Of a stretch of 64,000 nt of DNA, positions 43,095 to 52,206 are shown piece after piece. The stretch comes from Vibrio chagasii (lineage in GTDB: Bacteria; Pseudomonadota; Gammaproteobacteria; Enterobacterales; Vibrionaceae): NCBI GenBank assembly GCA_041879415.1, contig CP090852.1:1762970-1826969 (forward strand), given 5' to 3'. The position numbers and the translations under genes are program-made. Position 1 is the first letter of the stretch, and every line of letters starts with the position of its first letter. Under the pieces are notes generated by a model that was given only the letters and a program-made list of their open reading frames with translations, searched no databases and was not told the origin of the DNA.

Positions 43095-44231
43095 ATGGCA
43101 AAAATTTGGCTTGTCTCTGCTGTAAGCGTTGCATTGCTTGGCGGCGGTGCATATTTTTATCTGCAATCTTCCACTCAACCAGAGACGTTTCCAACGCTGG
43201 TGGTGGAAAAGGGAACCATTGAAAAACAAGCGGTAGCGGTCGGCAATATTGTTCCTGCGCACTCAGTGTCTATTAAGTCGCAAATCGATGGCATTGTGGG
43301 TGAGATGTACGTGCAGGTCGGTGAGAAGGTCAAGCAAGGCCAAGCATTGATTAAGGTTCGCCCGAACCCGACGCCGCAAGCACTAACCGACGCATCGACA
43401 GATCTCATGCGCAGCGAAGCCGACTTAGAATCTGCTAAACAAAAGCTGACTAACCTTGAAAGCTTGGTGAAACAAGACATCATCCCTAAAAACTACGACG
43501 AATACGTCAGCGCGCGGTCAGCAGTGAAATCGGCTCAAGCGAACGTACTGCAAAAGCGCCAGAACCTAGAACTGATCCGCAGTGGTGAAGCTTCCATTGG
43601 TAATGCCCGTTTAACTTCAACCATTTATGCACCAATTGATGGCACGGTATTAAACCGCAAAGTGGAAGTGGGTGAGCCAATCATCTCGACCGAATCCAGC
43701 CAAGCGGCGACAGAAATGATGTCTCTGGCTGACATGAACAGCCTGATCTTCAAAGGCAGCGTCAGCGAGCACGATGCTGCTCAGCTTACTCCGGGTATGC
43801 CTGTGTTACTTACCGTTGCACCTTATCCTGATATGGAAATTTCAGGTGTGTTAACCAAAGTTGCAATCCAATCAGAAAACCTTAACTCGCCAGAAGGTAA
43901 TGCGACGGCAAAAAGCTTTGATAACGGGTTTGAAGTGGAAGTGGGTGAACTGAAGATCCCGAAAGAGATCTTACTGCGTTCGGGCTTTTCATCCACTGCA
44001 CAAATCACACTGAAGAAATCTGAGAACGTCTTAACCTTGCCAGAGCGAGCACTGAAATTTGATGGCGATACACCAAACGTATTGATTCCAGATAGCTCAG
44101 AGCAAGGTTTCCACAAACAAAAAGTGAAGCTTGGTTTGTCGGATGGCATCAATGTAGAAGTATTGGACGGCGTTAAGCTAGACGAAGAAATCATCGATAA
44201 CAGCATGATGATGGGAGCCGCGCATGGCTAA
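43095..44231 (+). CDS. Periplasmic adaptor (membrane fusion protein), MacA-like, of a tripartite efflux pump
   Basis: A 378-residue protein anchored by an N-terminal helix (residues 5-23). It has a biotinyl-lipoyl-like domain (around VSIKSQIDGIVGEMYVQVGEKVKQGQALIKV), an alpha-hairpin coiled coil (about 90-165), the second lipoyl half (STIYAPIDGTVLNRKVEVGEPI) and a beta-barrel. This is the HlyD/MacA plan. It links the inner-membrane ABC permeases encoded downstream to the TolC-family channel encoded next, whose gene it overlaps by 8 bp. Substrates of MacA-type pumps are macrolides, peptides, siderophores or toxins; none can be selected here. Confidence 0.87.
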   Translation: MAKIWLVSAVSVALLGGGAYFYLQSSTQPETFPTLVVEKGTIEKQAVAVGNIVPAHSVSIKSQIDGIVGEMYVQVGEKVKQGQALIKVRPNPTPQALTDASTDLMRSEADLESAKQKLTNLESLVKQDIIPKNYDEYVSARSAVKSAQANVLQKRQNLELIRSGEASIGNARLTSTIYAPIDGTVLNRKVEVGEPIISTESSQAATEMMSLADMNSLIFKGSVSEHDAAQLTPGMPVLLTVAPYPDMEISGVLTKVAIQSENLNSPEGNATAKSFDNGFEVEVGELKIPKEILLRSGFSSTAQITLKKSENVLTLPERALKFDGDTPNVLIPDSSEQGFHKQKVKLGLSDGINVEVLDGVKLDEEIIDNSMMMGAAHG

Positions 44232-45495
44232 GCGAAACCTATCTAAAATCGGGTGCGCGATTCTGGCCGCCACACTCAGCTTACCAAGCTATGCCATCTC
44301 TATTGAACAAGCATGGCAACAGGCAAAGCAAAATGACCCGAACTATGAGAAAGCCAAAATTGGTGTTCAACTTGGCGAAGTAGGTGTCGATTCAAGTCGC
44401 AGTTCACTCTTACCCGGTTTAAGTGCCACGGCATCGGCGAATTGGAATGAATCCACAGACAACACCAACAGTTATGGCGCATCGCTTTCTCAAACTATTT
44501 GGGACAGCAGTTTATGGTCAGATTTGGATCAAGCCAATGCCAACTACATCAAAGCTCAGCTAGAGCTGACTCAGTCACACAATGAATTAGCTAAAAGATT
44601 GCTTTCATCGTATTTGGATGTCGCGAGTGCACAAGGTGATTTGCAGTTGGCGCAGTCCAAACTGGAAGAAGGCAATAAACTGTTGAAGATCATCGAGAAG
44701 CGTTACCGAGCAGGTAAAGTGAAATCGGTGGATGTAGAAGAGATCCGTGCGACACAAGTTGCCGATAAGGCCGGTATTTTGAATGCGCGCTCAGATTTAG
44801 AAGTCAAACGAGCAGAACTGGCGGCTTTGATTAACCAAGCTCCCCAAGGTGTTGACCAAATTCGAACTGACTCTCTTGTTCAACCGCCAATGATGGTGGA
44901 ATCGCAAGAACAATGGCTAAAGCTTGCTAAAGATAGTAGCCCAGAGTTGCTGGTGGCAGCACAGAACGTGAAAGCCAGCGAGTTTGCCAAAGATTCAGCC
45001 CAAGGCGGCTACTACCCAACGGTGAAAGGTAATGTTGGGTATAACGATGATGACCGACGTAAAGACGGTGAATTCAGCGCTGGCATTACACTCAGTGTAC
45101 CGATTGACTTGAATGGCGCAACGCGTGCCAGAGTGGAAGAAGCGTCACTCAATACCTTCAGCGCAAAACAAGACTTACGTAAAGTCGAAATCGACATCCA
45201 AAAGCGTGTGATTCAGCAATTTACTCAAGTCGACATTAACTGGAACCAAGTTTTGATGGCGGACGAATTGGTTACTTCTCGCGAGAAAGTGTTGCGCAGC
45301 AAAGAGAAACTTTACGATGCCGGTATGTTAGAAGTTTCGGAAGTGATTAGTGCGCACAACAGCTTGTTTGAGGCGAAAAATAGCCTGCAAAACAATCTGT
45401 ACAACTACTGGCGTCAGCGTATCGGCTTGTTGCAAACCGCCGGTAAGTTAGATGATGACACCATGGTACTGATCTCCCGAGCATTTAACTCATGA
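44224..45495 (+). CDS. TolC-family outer-membrane channel of the efflux operon
   Basis: A 423-residue protein with a signal peptide (cleaved near PSYA-ISI, residue 24) and the duplicated OEP repeats of TolC: long helical coiled coils with QAKQNDPNYEKAKIGVQLGE at the start and the second repeat beginning near DSSPELLVAAQNVKASEFAK. It forms the outer-membrane duct for the pump. It overlaps the adaptor gene by 8 bp and the first permease gene by 4 bp, so the whole set is one transcript. Having its own channel makes the pump independent of the housekeeping TolC. Confidence 0.87.
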   Translation: MAKRNLSKIGCAILAATLSLPSYAISIEQAWQQAKQNDPNYEKAKIGVQLGEVGVDSSRSSLLPGLSATASANWNESTDNTNSYGASLSQTIWDSSLWSDLDQANANYIKAQLELTQSHNELAKRLLSSYLDVASAQGDLQLAQSKLEEGNKLLKIIEKRYRAGKVKSVDVEEIRATQVADKAGILNARSDLEVKRAELAALINQAPQGVDQIRTDSLVQPPMMVESQEQWLKLAKDSSPELLVAAQNVKASEFAKDSAQGGYYPTVKGNVGYNDDDRRKDGEFSAGITLSVPIDLNGATRARVEEASLNTFSAKQDLRKVEIDIQKRVIQQFTQVDINWNQVLMADELVTSREKVLRSKEKLYDAGMLEVSEVISAHNSLFEAKNSLQNNLYNYWRQRIGLLQTAGKLDDDTMVLISRAFNS

Positions 45496-46736
45496 CCCGT
45501 CTATTTCAGCAAACTTTATTACAGCAGACCATATTGCAGCAAACATGGCAAACACTGATGGCGCATCGCGTGAAGAGCATGCTGGCCATCGTGGCTATTG
45601 CTTGGGGGGTAATTTCAGTTGTGGTGTTGATTGCATTGGGTGAAGGTTTTTATCGCCATCAAACTCTGCAGTTGTCATTTATGGTCAACAATGTGCAAGT
45701 CGCCTTTCCGTCGAGTACCAGCAAACCTTGGCATGGCTTACCTATGAGACGCGAGATCCAGATCCCGCAGGACAAGGTCGATATGATTGAACAATCGGGT
45801 TTTGTGAAACAAGCATCCAGTGTTTATGCCAAGTGGGATGCGAACGTCACCAATGAAAAAGGGCAGAAACTGACAAGCTTCGTCAGTGGCATTGATTCCC
45901 ATTACTTCTCGTTGATTCAACGTAAGTTGGAGCAAGGTTCGCGTAACCTTTCCCCCACTGATATTGCTAACCACACCCGTGTCGCGATTCTGGGGGATCA
46001 AGTCGCCAGGATGGGGGGAATTCACGTCGGGCAAACTGCCAAAGTTAATGGCATTCCATTTTTGGTAATCGGCATTATGAAAGACGAAGATGCGGGCATT
46101 TCATTTGGTGATAGCCGCAAAGTCTTCATCCCTCATACCACGTATCTTGATTTGTGGGATGCGAAACCTTGGATGCTGCTACTCAAGCCTGTCGACGGTA
46201 TGGATGGCAACGCATTCCGACAAGCTATTGTTAACTTCTATGCCAAGCAATTGCACTTCGACCCAACCGACAAAGAAGCGATTGACCTGCCAGACTTCAG
46301 TGAGGGCGCAGCGGTGATCACGGGTATTTTCCGCGGCATTCAAATCTTCCTTGGGGCAAGTGGCGCAATGACTATGGCCGTTGGGGCGCTCGGTGTCGCA
46401 AATATTATGTTCCTCTCTGTGACAGAGCGAACGCGAGAAATCGGTGTACGCTTGGCGATTGGCGCAACGCAAAAATCCATACTCAGCCAGTTCATCCTTG
46501 AAGGATTGTTATTGGTGGCTGTTGGTACAGCACTTGGCTTAATGGTGGCTTACTTGGTGGTGGCATTGCTCGGGTCTATGCATTTACCGGATTGGTTAGG
46601 TTTCCCTGTGATTACGCAAGATTCCATTATTTTGTCATTGTTGGTGACTCTCGTTCTAGCGCTGTTGGCGTCTTACTTTCCGGCAAGGCGAGCATCGCGT
46701 CTCACCCCCGTAATCGCATTAAGTGCGAGGGCGTAA
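45492..46736 (+). CDS. MacB-type ABC permease, first subunit (no ATPase domain)
   Basis: A 414-residue permease with the MacB architecture minus the ATPase: helix 1 (SMLAIVAIAWGVISVVVLIALGEGF), a periplasmic MacB_PCD domain (about 60-260), and three C-terminal FtsX helices (about 285-405) including GALGVANIMFLSVTERTREIGVRLAIGAT. Its gene overlaps the channel gene by 4 bp and is followed 2 bp later by a second, different permease. The two probably form a heterodimer driven by the separate ATPase. This type moves substrates from the periplasm through the adaptor and channel by mechanotransmission. Confidence 0.88.
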   Translation: MTRLFQQTLLQQTILQQTWQTLMAHRVKSMLAIVAIAWGVISVVVLIALGEGFYRHQTLQLSFMVNNVQVAFPSSTSKPWHGLPMRREIQIPQDKVDMIEQSGFVKQASSVYAKWDANVTNEKGQKLTSFVSGIDSHYFSLIQRKLEQGSRNLSPTDIANHTRVAILGDQVARMGGIHVGQTAKVNGIPFLVIGIMKDEDAGISFGDSRKVFIPHTTYLDLWDAKPWMLLLKPVDGMDGNAFRQAIVNFYAKQLHFDPTDKEAIDLPDFSEGAAVITGIFRGIQIFLGASGAMTMAVGALGVANIMFLSVTERTREIGVRLAIGATQKSILSQFILEGLLLVAVGTALGLMVAYLVVALLGSMHLPDWLGFPVITQDSIILSLLVTLVLALLASYFPARRASRLTPVIALSARA

Positions 46737-46738
46737 AT

Positions 46739-48022
46739 ATGTTGCTACCAATGAGACAAATCTTTCAGGAAATGGCAGCAGAAAAGCTGCGTTTGGGATT
46801 GACCATTCTTGCCGTTGCATGGGCAACCCTATGTATCGCAGCCATGCTGGCGGTGGGCGAGGGCATTCGCCAAGGCGTATTGAGAACAGCGCAAGATGGT
46901 AACGGGAACCTGATTTACTTAACCGGGGGCATGGCGACCGTCGATTATGGCGTGTTCCATCAAGGTAAGTTTTTAACCTTAAAAGCGGATGATACTGACG
47001 TAATTAAAGCTCTGCCAGAGGTGAAAAGCGTTGCGCCAACCGCAGTTTGGGATGAGCGCATTACAGTCGGTGATCGAGGAATATGGCAAAAACCATTAGC
47101 CGTCACGACAGACTTCGCATCTATGACCAACTTGATCCCGATGGATGGCGGACGTTGGCTCAATCCACTAGACCAAAAAGAGATGCGTAAAGTCGTTGTG
47201 TTGGGCTATTCACTTGCTGCGGACTTGTTTAACCCTATTGAAGATTTCAGCTGGTTTACCCCTGTGACACTGCAAACCAACCCTGTCGGTGAAAAGGTCA
47301 AGATTGGCAGTGAAGAGTTCACCGTAATTGGTGTGTTGAAGAAGAACAGTGCTGAAATCGAACAGGGCGACCAAATCAACTACGCCAGCTTCGTGCCGTT
47401 AGCCACGTGGCAACGCTTTCATACTAACGGCGAGATCGGAGGCATCAACGTTGAGCCGCAAGCTCATGCTGATCGTGAAAAACTGGCAAAGACCATTCGT
47501 CAGGTGATCGCTCGTAAACACGGCGCCAGTGTGAGTGATGAGCAGGTCGTCCAAGTGGAAGACATGTTCCTCAGACAGAAAAGCATGCAGCAGTTCTTGA
47601 TTGGCTTACAAAGCTTTCTTGGCATCATCGGCTTTGTCACGCTGGCCGTGGCGGGCGTAGGGATTGCGAATGTCATGTACGCGACCGTAAAACGTTCCAC
47701 CCGAGACATCGGTGTGCGCATGGCAGTTGGTGCCACGCCCACTGCCATTCGTCTTCACTACCTAGTGCAATCGATGATGACCATGATGCTCGGCGGTGTG
47801 CTGGGGCTAGGTGTGACTTACACGCTTGTATCTGCCATCAGCGCCATAAACTTAGAAGGGAACACCTTCTATGAACATCTTGGGAAACCTGTCCCTGAGC
47901 TGTCTTGGATCGTTGTTGCGATTGTGATTTCCACCTTGGTGTTTATTGGTGTCGCCTCTGCATGGCTGCCTGCAAACCGCGCTGCCAAAGTGAGTCCATT
48001 GGAGGCGCTGCAAAGTGAATAA
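46739..48022 (+). CDS. MacB-type ABC permease, second subunit
   Basis: A 427-residue permease from ATG 46739 (MLLPMRQIFQEMAAEKL), 2 bp after the previous stop; an upstream open frame overlapping that gene is not credible coding. Same plan: helix 1 near 25-45, a periplasmic domain, and FtsX helices with AGVGIANVMYATVKRSTRDIGVRMAVGAT near residue 300. It is clearly homologous to, but diverged from, its neighbour, so the pump core is a heterodimer. The ATPase gene follows, its chosen start being 19 bp after this stop. Confidence 0.87.
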   Translation: MLLPMRQIFQEMAAEKLRLGLTILAVAWATLCIAAMLAVGEGIRQGVLRTAQDGNGNLIYLTGGMATVDYGVFHQGKFLTLKADDTDVIKALPEVKSVAPTAVWDERITVGDRGIWQKPLAVTTDFASMTNLIPMDGGRWLNPLDQKEMRKVVVLGYSLAADLFNPIEDFSWFTPVTLQTNPVGEKVKIGSEEFTVIGVLKKNSAEIEQGDQINYASFVPLATWQRFHTNGEIGGINVEPQAHADREKLAKTIRQVIARKHGASVSDEQVVQVEDMFLRQKSMQQFLIGLQSFLGIIGFVTLAVAGVGIANVMYATVKRSTRDIGVRMAVGATPTAIRLHYLVQSMMTMMLGGVLGLGVTYTLVSAISAINLEGNTFYEHLGKPVPELSWIVVAIVISTLVFIGVASAWLPANRAAKVSPLEALQSE

Positions 48023-48041
48023 CAAAAATTCTGGAGATAAA

Positions 48042-48746
48042 ATGTCGAACACGCCACTAGTTGATTTGACTAACATTTGTAAATACTACTCAAGCGGAGA
48101 GGCGGAAGTTCGTGCGCTAGACGGCGTCGATTTGACCATCAACCAAGGTGAATTTCTTTCCATTCTTGGTCCGTCTGGCTCAGGTAAATCGACCCTGATG
48201 AACATGCTGGGCTGTCTAGACAAACCGACCGATGGCCAATACCAATTGGGTGGTCAAAACGTCGCAAGTTTAAGCCCGAACGAACTAGCTGGTATTCGCA
48301 ACCAAAAGATAGGCTTTGTCTTCCAAAGCTTTAACTTGTTGGAATACGCGACAGCATTGGATAACGTGGCACTGCCGTTGGTTTACTCTGGAATCAAAGC
48401 CAAAGAGCGCCGTCAACGCGCCGCTAAATTGCTAGAGCAAGTCGGGCTAGGGGATCGCCTCGACCACAAACCAAACCAGCTTTCTGGTGGTCAAAAGCAG
48501 AGAGTGGCGATTGCGAGAGCCTTGGTCAACGATCCACAAATCATCTTAGCGGATGAACCTACAGGGGCATTGGATTCAAAATCCGGTGCAGAGATAGAGG
48601 CTTTGTTTAATCGTCTTCACGCGGAGGGCCGAACATTGATTATCGTGACACATGATAATTCGCTTGCGGAACGAACTAAGCGAATTGTAACGATCAAAGA
48701 CGGCAAGGTATTGTCTGACCGCAAAGGGCAACATTACTCAGCCTAG
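48042..48746 (+). CDS. ABC ATPase of the tripartite efflux system (LolD/MacB-type)
   Basis: A 234-residue ATPase from ATG 48042 (MSNTPLVDL), preceded by TGGAGAT; a GTG nine codons upstream (48015) overlapping the permease stop is possible. Walker A GPSGSGKS, Q-loop FVFQSFNLL, signature LSGGQKQR and Walker B ILADEPTGALD are all intact and of the MacB/LolD/FtsE class. It is the only ATPase in the operon and must serve both permease subunits as a homodimer. Confidence 0.9.
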   Translation: MSNTPLVDLTNICKYYSSGEAEVRALDGVDLTINQGEFLSILGPSGSGKSTLMNMLGCLDKPTDGQYQLGGQNVASLSPNELAGIRNQKIGFVFQSFNLLEYATALDNVALPLVYSGIKAKERRQRAAKLLEQVGLGDRLDHKPNQLSGGQKQRVAIARALVNDPQIILADEPTGALDSKSGAEIEALFNRLHAEGRTLIIVTHDNSLAERTKRIVTIKDGKVLSDRKGQHYSA

Positions 48747-48959
48747 TGCGTTGATCTTTGACTAGAGGCTGCTCTGTTACTTTAATTCTAGACAGCTCTT
48801 CGTTGATGGTATTTTGGTTGTGTGCATCTGCTAATGTGAAATAGGTACGGAGGTGCCATAATTAATACAGCTTTATTGAATACTCTGTATCTATTTTACT
48901 TACTCTATATACTGGCTGAATAATAATATTTAAATCAGTCGGTTATAGAGGCGTTATCT

Positions 48960-50204
48960 ATGGATAGATCAGAAAGCTTGTTTCAAAAGCAGCGTATAAA
49001 ACGGTTTAACTTTTCAGTATGGACAGTTCTTACTGGAACGTTACTCGCCCGAACAAGCTACTTTATGGCATGGCCTTTTCTGATCGTCTTTCTCTATGAA
49101 GATTACGGTGCTTCTGCGATTGAAGTCGGTACCATGCTAGCGGTATCCGCGGTTGTTGGTGCTGGAACTGGTCTCTACTCGGGCTACCTTTCGGATAAGC
49201 TAGGGCGTAAATGGGTAATGGTGCTAGGTAGTTGGATTGCCTCGATATCCTACACCGGTATCGCATTAGCGAGTGAAGTATGGCAGTTCTATGTGCTGAT
49301 CATGATGACAGGTCTAATGCGCCCAATGATTGAGGCGCCAGCCAAAGCCGTCATAGGTGATAATCTCAGTGATTTGAAAGATCGTGAATTAGCCCTGAAC
49401 ATTCGTTACTTCTTACTTAATTTGGGTGGCGCACTTGGCCCACTGATTGGTATCACTTTGGCGCTTTCTCAGCCACAAAACCTGTTCTTTGTTGCTGGTG
49501 GTACTTATGTCGTTTATGGTTTCTGGCTGCTGTTAGGAATTGAACGTAAAGGTACTTTTACCAAACCAGATCCCTCTCAACTGCCTAATTTTGCCGCGAC
49601 GCTTAATGTGATTCGTAAAGACAATATTTTTGTAAAACTGATGGTCGCCAATTTCATCATGATGTTTGTCTACGCGCAGGTTGAGTCGTCAATTCCTCAG
49701 GTCATCGTGCGTTCTTCAATCACTGATGCCGCGCAACTCATTGCTGGGTTAGTGTTGGTGAATACGCTGACGATTATTGTCTTCCAATTTCCAATGCTTA
49801 AATGGCTTGAGCATGTGCCGCTGTTTGTGAGAACTCGAATCGGCATGATTTTGATGGCGATTGCGCAAATTGGCTTTCTTTTTACACCAAATGATTGGCC
49901 ACTAGGTTGGGGAATTGCTTGTTTTATATTAAGTTTAGGAGAAGTGATTGCTTTTCCAACCCTTAATGTACAAATCGATAGAATGGCTCCGCCACATCTA
50001 AGAGGTTCTTACTTCGGTGCGGCTGCACTTTACTCTCTTGGCTTTGCTATTGCGCCACTGCTTGGTGGTGTGGTGATAGAGATGTTGAGCGCATACTGGT
50101 TATTTGTGCTCTGCTTCATCCTATGTTTGGTGATGATTTGTTTGTACTGGTTGGCAGAGCATACTGAAGACAGTGTCGAAAGAGAGTCGATGACCCAGAG
50201 CTAG
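48960..50204 (+). CDS. Major facilitator superfamily transporter
   Basis: A 414-residue protein with twelve predicted helices. The loop 2-3 signature GYLSDKLGRKWVM matches the MFS motif G-x-L-aD-r-xGrkxxl, and LLNLGGALGPLIG lies where motif C (drug:H+ antiporters) or its variant is found. It is probably a proton-coupled exporter of drugs or metabolites; the substrate is unknown. It starts 213 bp after the efflux operon without a clear terminator between, and ends 53 bp before an HTH gene on the same strand that might be co-transcribed. Confidence 0.83.
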   Translation: MDRSESLFQKQRIKRFNFSVWTVLTGTLLARTSYFMAWPFLIVFLYEDYGASAIEVGTMLAVSAVVGAGTGLYSGYLSDKLGRKWVMVLGSWIASISYTGIALASEVWQFYVLIMMTGLMRPMIEAPAKAVIGDNLSDLKDRELALNIRYFLLNLGGALGPLIGITLALSQPQNLFFVAGGTYVVYGFWLLLGIERKGTFTKPDPSQLPNFAATLNVIRKDNIFVKLMVANFIMMFVYAQVESSIPQVIVRSSITDAAQLIAGLVLVNTLTIIVFQFPMLKWLEHVPLFVRTRIGMILMAIAQIGFLFTPNDWPLGWGIACFILSLGEVIAFPTLNVQIDRMAPPHLRGSYFGAAALYSLGFAIAPLLGGVVIEMLSAYWLFVLCFILCLVMICLYWLAEHTEDSVERESMTQS

Positions 50205-50257
50205 CGAGATGAGTCTTGGGTATTAAGCGACAGATAATAACTAAGGCAACGTGAGTT

Positions 50258-51070
50258 ATGGATAAATCGAATTTTGCACAAAAGTTAAAGTATCTTCGTG
50301 AAGAAAAAGCGTTATCTCAGGAGGAGTTTGCTGAGTTACTTTCCCATTCTCACCGAGCATTTTCTGGTGTTAATCAGGTGATGGTGAGCCAATGGGAAAG
50401 GGCGAAGACACTGCCCAGTTTTGTTCGTCGTTTGGGGATTGCGAGCTTCTTCCAGGTTGATTATGACTTCTCTGTTGAAGAAATGGTGCAAGTGAAAGCG
50501 GCAACGAAGAACGCCGAGCGTCCGTTTAGCATCGATATTGGTTATGACTACGAGGTGACTAGTGTTGAATCACATAGCCTTAGCTCACTGCCTGCAAAAA
50601 GGCTCAGATCGATTCAAGGAATGCATCAAAAAACTTACGGCAAAGATTTTATCGAAGTTGCGAGTCATTTGGGTGTGAAGAGAGAAGATATGCAGGTGCT
50701 GTGTTTTCTTTATGAGGGTGTCATCATTGGGCATGTGGTTTACGACGGTGTTAGTAAGATGCTGTGCAGCGTTGGTGCCGTGAGTATTGTCATTCGTCGT
50801 AAGATTTTTGATTACATGGCAGACAGCCTAGCTGATACTGAATTCTGTTTCCCTACTCTTGATCCAGCTATGTGTCAGTTTCTTTATGACCTGTATTTAG
50901 AGCCTTACATGAGCAAGCTTGGCATGCCATTTTTCAAGGCTGATATTAAAAAAGTGGTGAAAAATCCCTTTTCTCAGAATATCCAAAACAAGCACGATAT
51001 CTATTTTAAATACATCCGTTACCATGACTTAAAACAGAAGAAAAAAAGCGTTGAATTTGTTTTAAGCTAA
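50258..51070 (+). CDS. XRE-type HTH protein with unassigned C-terminal domain
   Basis: A 270-residue protein. The N-terminal part (residues 7-65) is an XRE/Cro HTH: FAQKLKYLREEKALSQEEFAELL followed by VNQVMVSQWERAKTLPS. The C-terminal part (about 95-265) has no family I can name; stretches such as VLCFLYEGVIIGHVVYDG and GAVSIVIRRKIFDYMAD look like strand-helix alternation of an alpha/beta ligand-binding or GNAT-like fold, but no acetyl-CoA motif is clear. It follows the MFS gene by 53 bp and may regulate it. It converges with the EAL gene 25 bp away. Confidence 0.72.
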   Translation: MDKSNFAQKLKYLREEKALSQEEFAELLSHSHRAFSGVNQVMVSQWERAKTLPSFVRRLGIASFFQVDYDFSVEEMVQVKAATKNAERPFSIDIGYDYEVTSVESHSLSSLPAKRLRSIQGMHQKTYGKDFIEVASHLGVKREDMQVLCFLYEGVIIGHVVYDGVSKMLCSVGAVSIVIRRKIFDYMADSLADTEFCFPTLDPAMCQFLYDLYLEPYMSKLGMPFFKADIKKVVKNPFSQNIQNKHDIYFKYIRYHDLKQKKKSVEFVLS

Positions 51071-51095
51071 CCCTTTCCTTAGCGGAACAGAGTCA

Positions 51096-51875
51096 TTACA
51101 TTACCAGTCTAAGATCCGTCAATGGAAGTGGCTTCGAGTACAGGAAACCCTGGCAGCGATCGAAGCCAAGCTGGTGGACACGTTGATGTGTATCAACATC
51201 TTCAACGCCTTCCGCTACAGTTTCAATTCCAGACGCTTTGCAGTAAGCCAAAGTTTGCTGGATTAGCGCAGAGCGAGAGCTGTCTTCGCTATTTACGATC
51301 GATTTATCAAATTTCACTTCATCGACATCAAGGTTCATCACCTTATTCATGTCTGAGTAACCCACACCGAAATCATCGATAGAGATTTTGATACCAAGCG
51401 CTTTATAGCGTCTAACCTGTTCGCAGAGCTCTTCATCCCATTGATCTGCTTCACTGAGTTCGAACGTTAACTGTTTTCCCTTGAATGAAGTATTCCAAAG
51501 TAGTTCACGCACCTTTTCTACATTATCTGGGTTCGCTAATACTTTCTTGCTGATATTAACAGCCAAGTTCAAATGTGCTGATAGCGACTTCACTTCAGTT
51601 AAAGATTGCTCAAGGACACTAAAGAAGATCTCTTCTTCGTAACCTAATGCGAAAGCACGATCAATGAACACACCAGGTGAAAAGACACCTTCTTCGGGAA
51701 TATTCAGACGAAACAGAGCTTCCACGCCTGTCACTTTCTCTGCACTCGATTCTACTTTTGGTTGATAAAAGCAGGTGTGCCAGTCGTTTTCGAAGGCTTC
51801 TTGAATGATGTGATCGGATAGTGTCATGGGCTTGTTTCTCATCTTATCTTGGTCATCTGTGTAACGGCCGCACAT
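51096..51875 (-). CDS. Stand-alone EAL domain c-di-GMP phosphodiesterase
   Basis: A 259-residue protein that is essentially one EAL domain. All catalytic elements are present: EALFRL (52-57), the asparagine in AVNISKKVL, the glutamate in LTFELSE, IDDFGVGYS, the lysine in VKFDKSIV, ETVAEGVE and QGFLYSKPLP. It should linearise c-di-GMP in the cytoplasm; with no sensor domain its activity is probably set by expression or partners. ATG 51875 is used; ATG 51842 (MRNKPMTLSD) is an alternative that would not affect the domain. Confidence 0.9.
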   Translation of the reverse strand: MCGRYTDDQDKMRNKPMTLSDHIIQEAFENDWHTCFYQPKVESSAEKVTGVEALFRLNIPEEGVFSPGVFIDRAFALGYEEEIFFSVLEQSLTEVKSLSAHLNLAVNISKKVLANPDNVEKVRELLWNTSFKGKQLTFELSEADQWDEELCEQVRRYKALGIKISIDDFGVGYSDMNKVMNLDVDEVKFDKSIVNSEDSSRSALIQQTLAYCKASGIETVAEGVEDVDTHQRVHQLGFDRCQGFLYSKPLPLTDLRLVM

Positions 51876-52206
51876 TCTGAGAGAAACAGTAATTCACCAC
51901 TATATCGTTTTGAGATTAAAAATTGAGATTTAATATGAAAGTGAAATTAGGTCGAATTTTCAGTGGATATGGCGTTAAAAAGAACAAGAGAGAGGCGTTA
52001 ATGTGCCCTGTGTCACTGGGATGAACTATTATTCGTGCCTCAGGTTCATTAATGTTTTTCCAACTGGAGGGATAATCGAAAAGGGGATGTTCAACTAGAA
52101 TATAGAGATTAGTTTTACAGTGTAAATGATCGTTTTAGGATCGTTTATATCCCTACATAATGCGGCGCGCGATGCTGCTGAATAATAACTAGGAAGGAAT
52201 GAGACA
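51876..52206. other. Divergent promoter region between the EAL gene and kbl, with an 11-bp-phased direct repeat
   Basis: 331 bp with no gene. GATCGTTT occurs at 52128-52135 and again at 52139-52146, one helical turn apart, about 60-80 bp before the kbl start, a layout expected of an activator or repressor binding the promoter face. A plausible -10 is CATAAT (52155-52160 region). Confidence 0.5.

Noticed and set aside
46592-46738. N-terminal extension of the second efflux permease
   Set aside because: It lies within the end of the first permease gene in another frame; ATG 46739 follows that stop by 2 bp and starts with a typical permease N-terminus.
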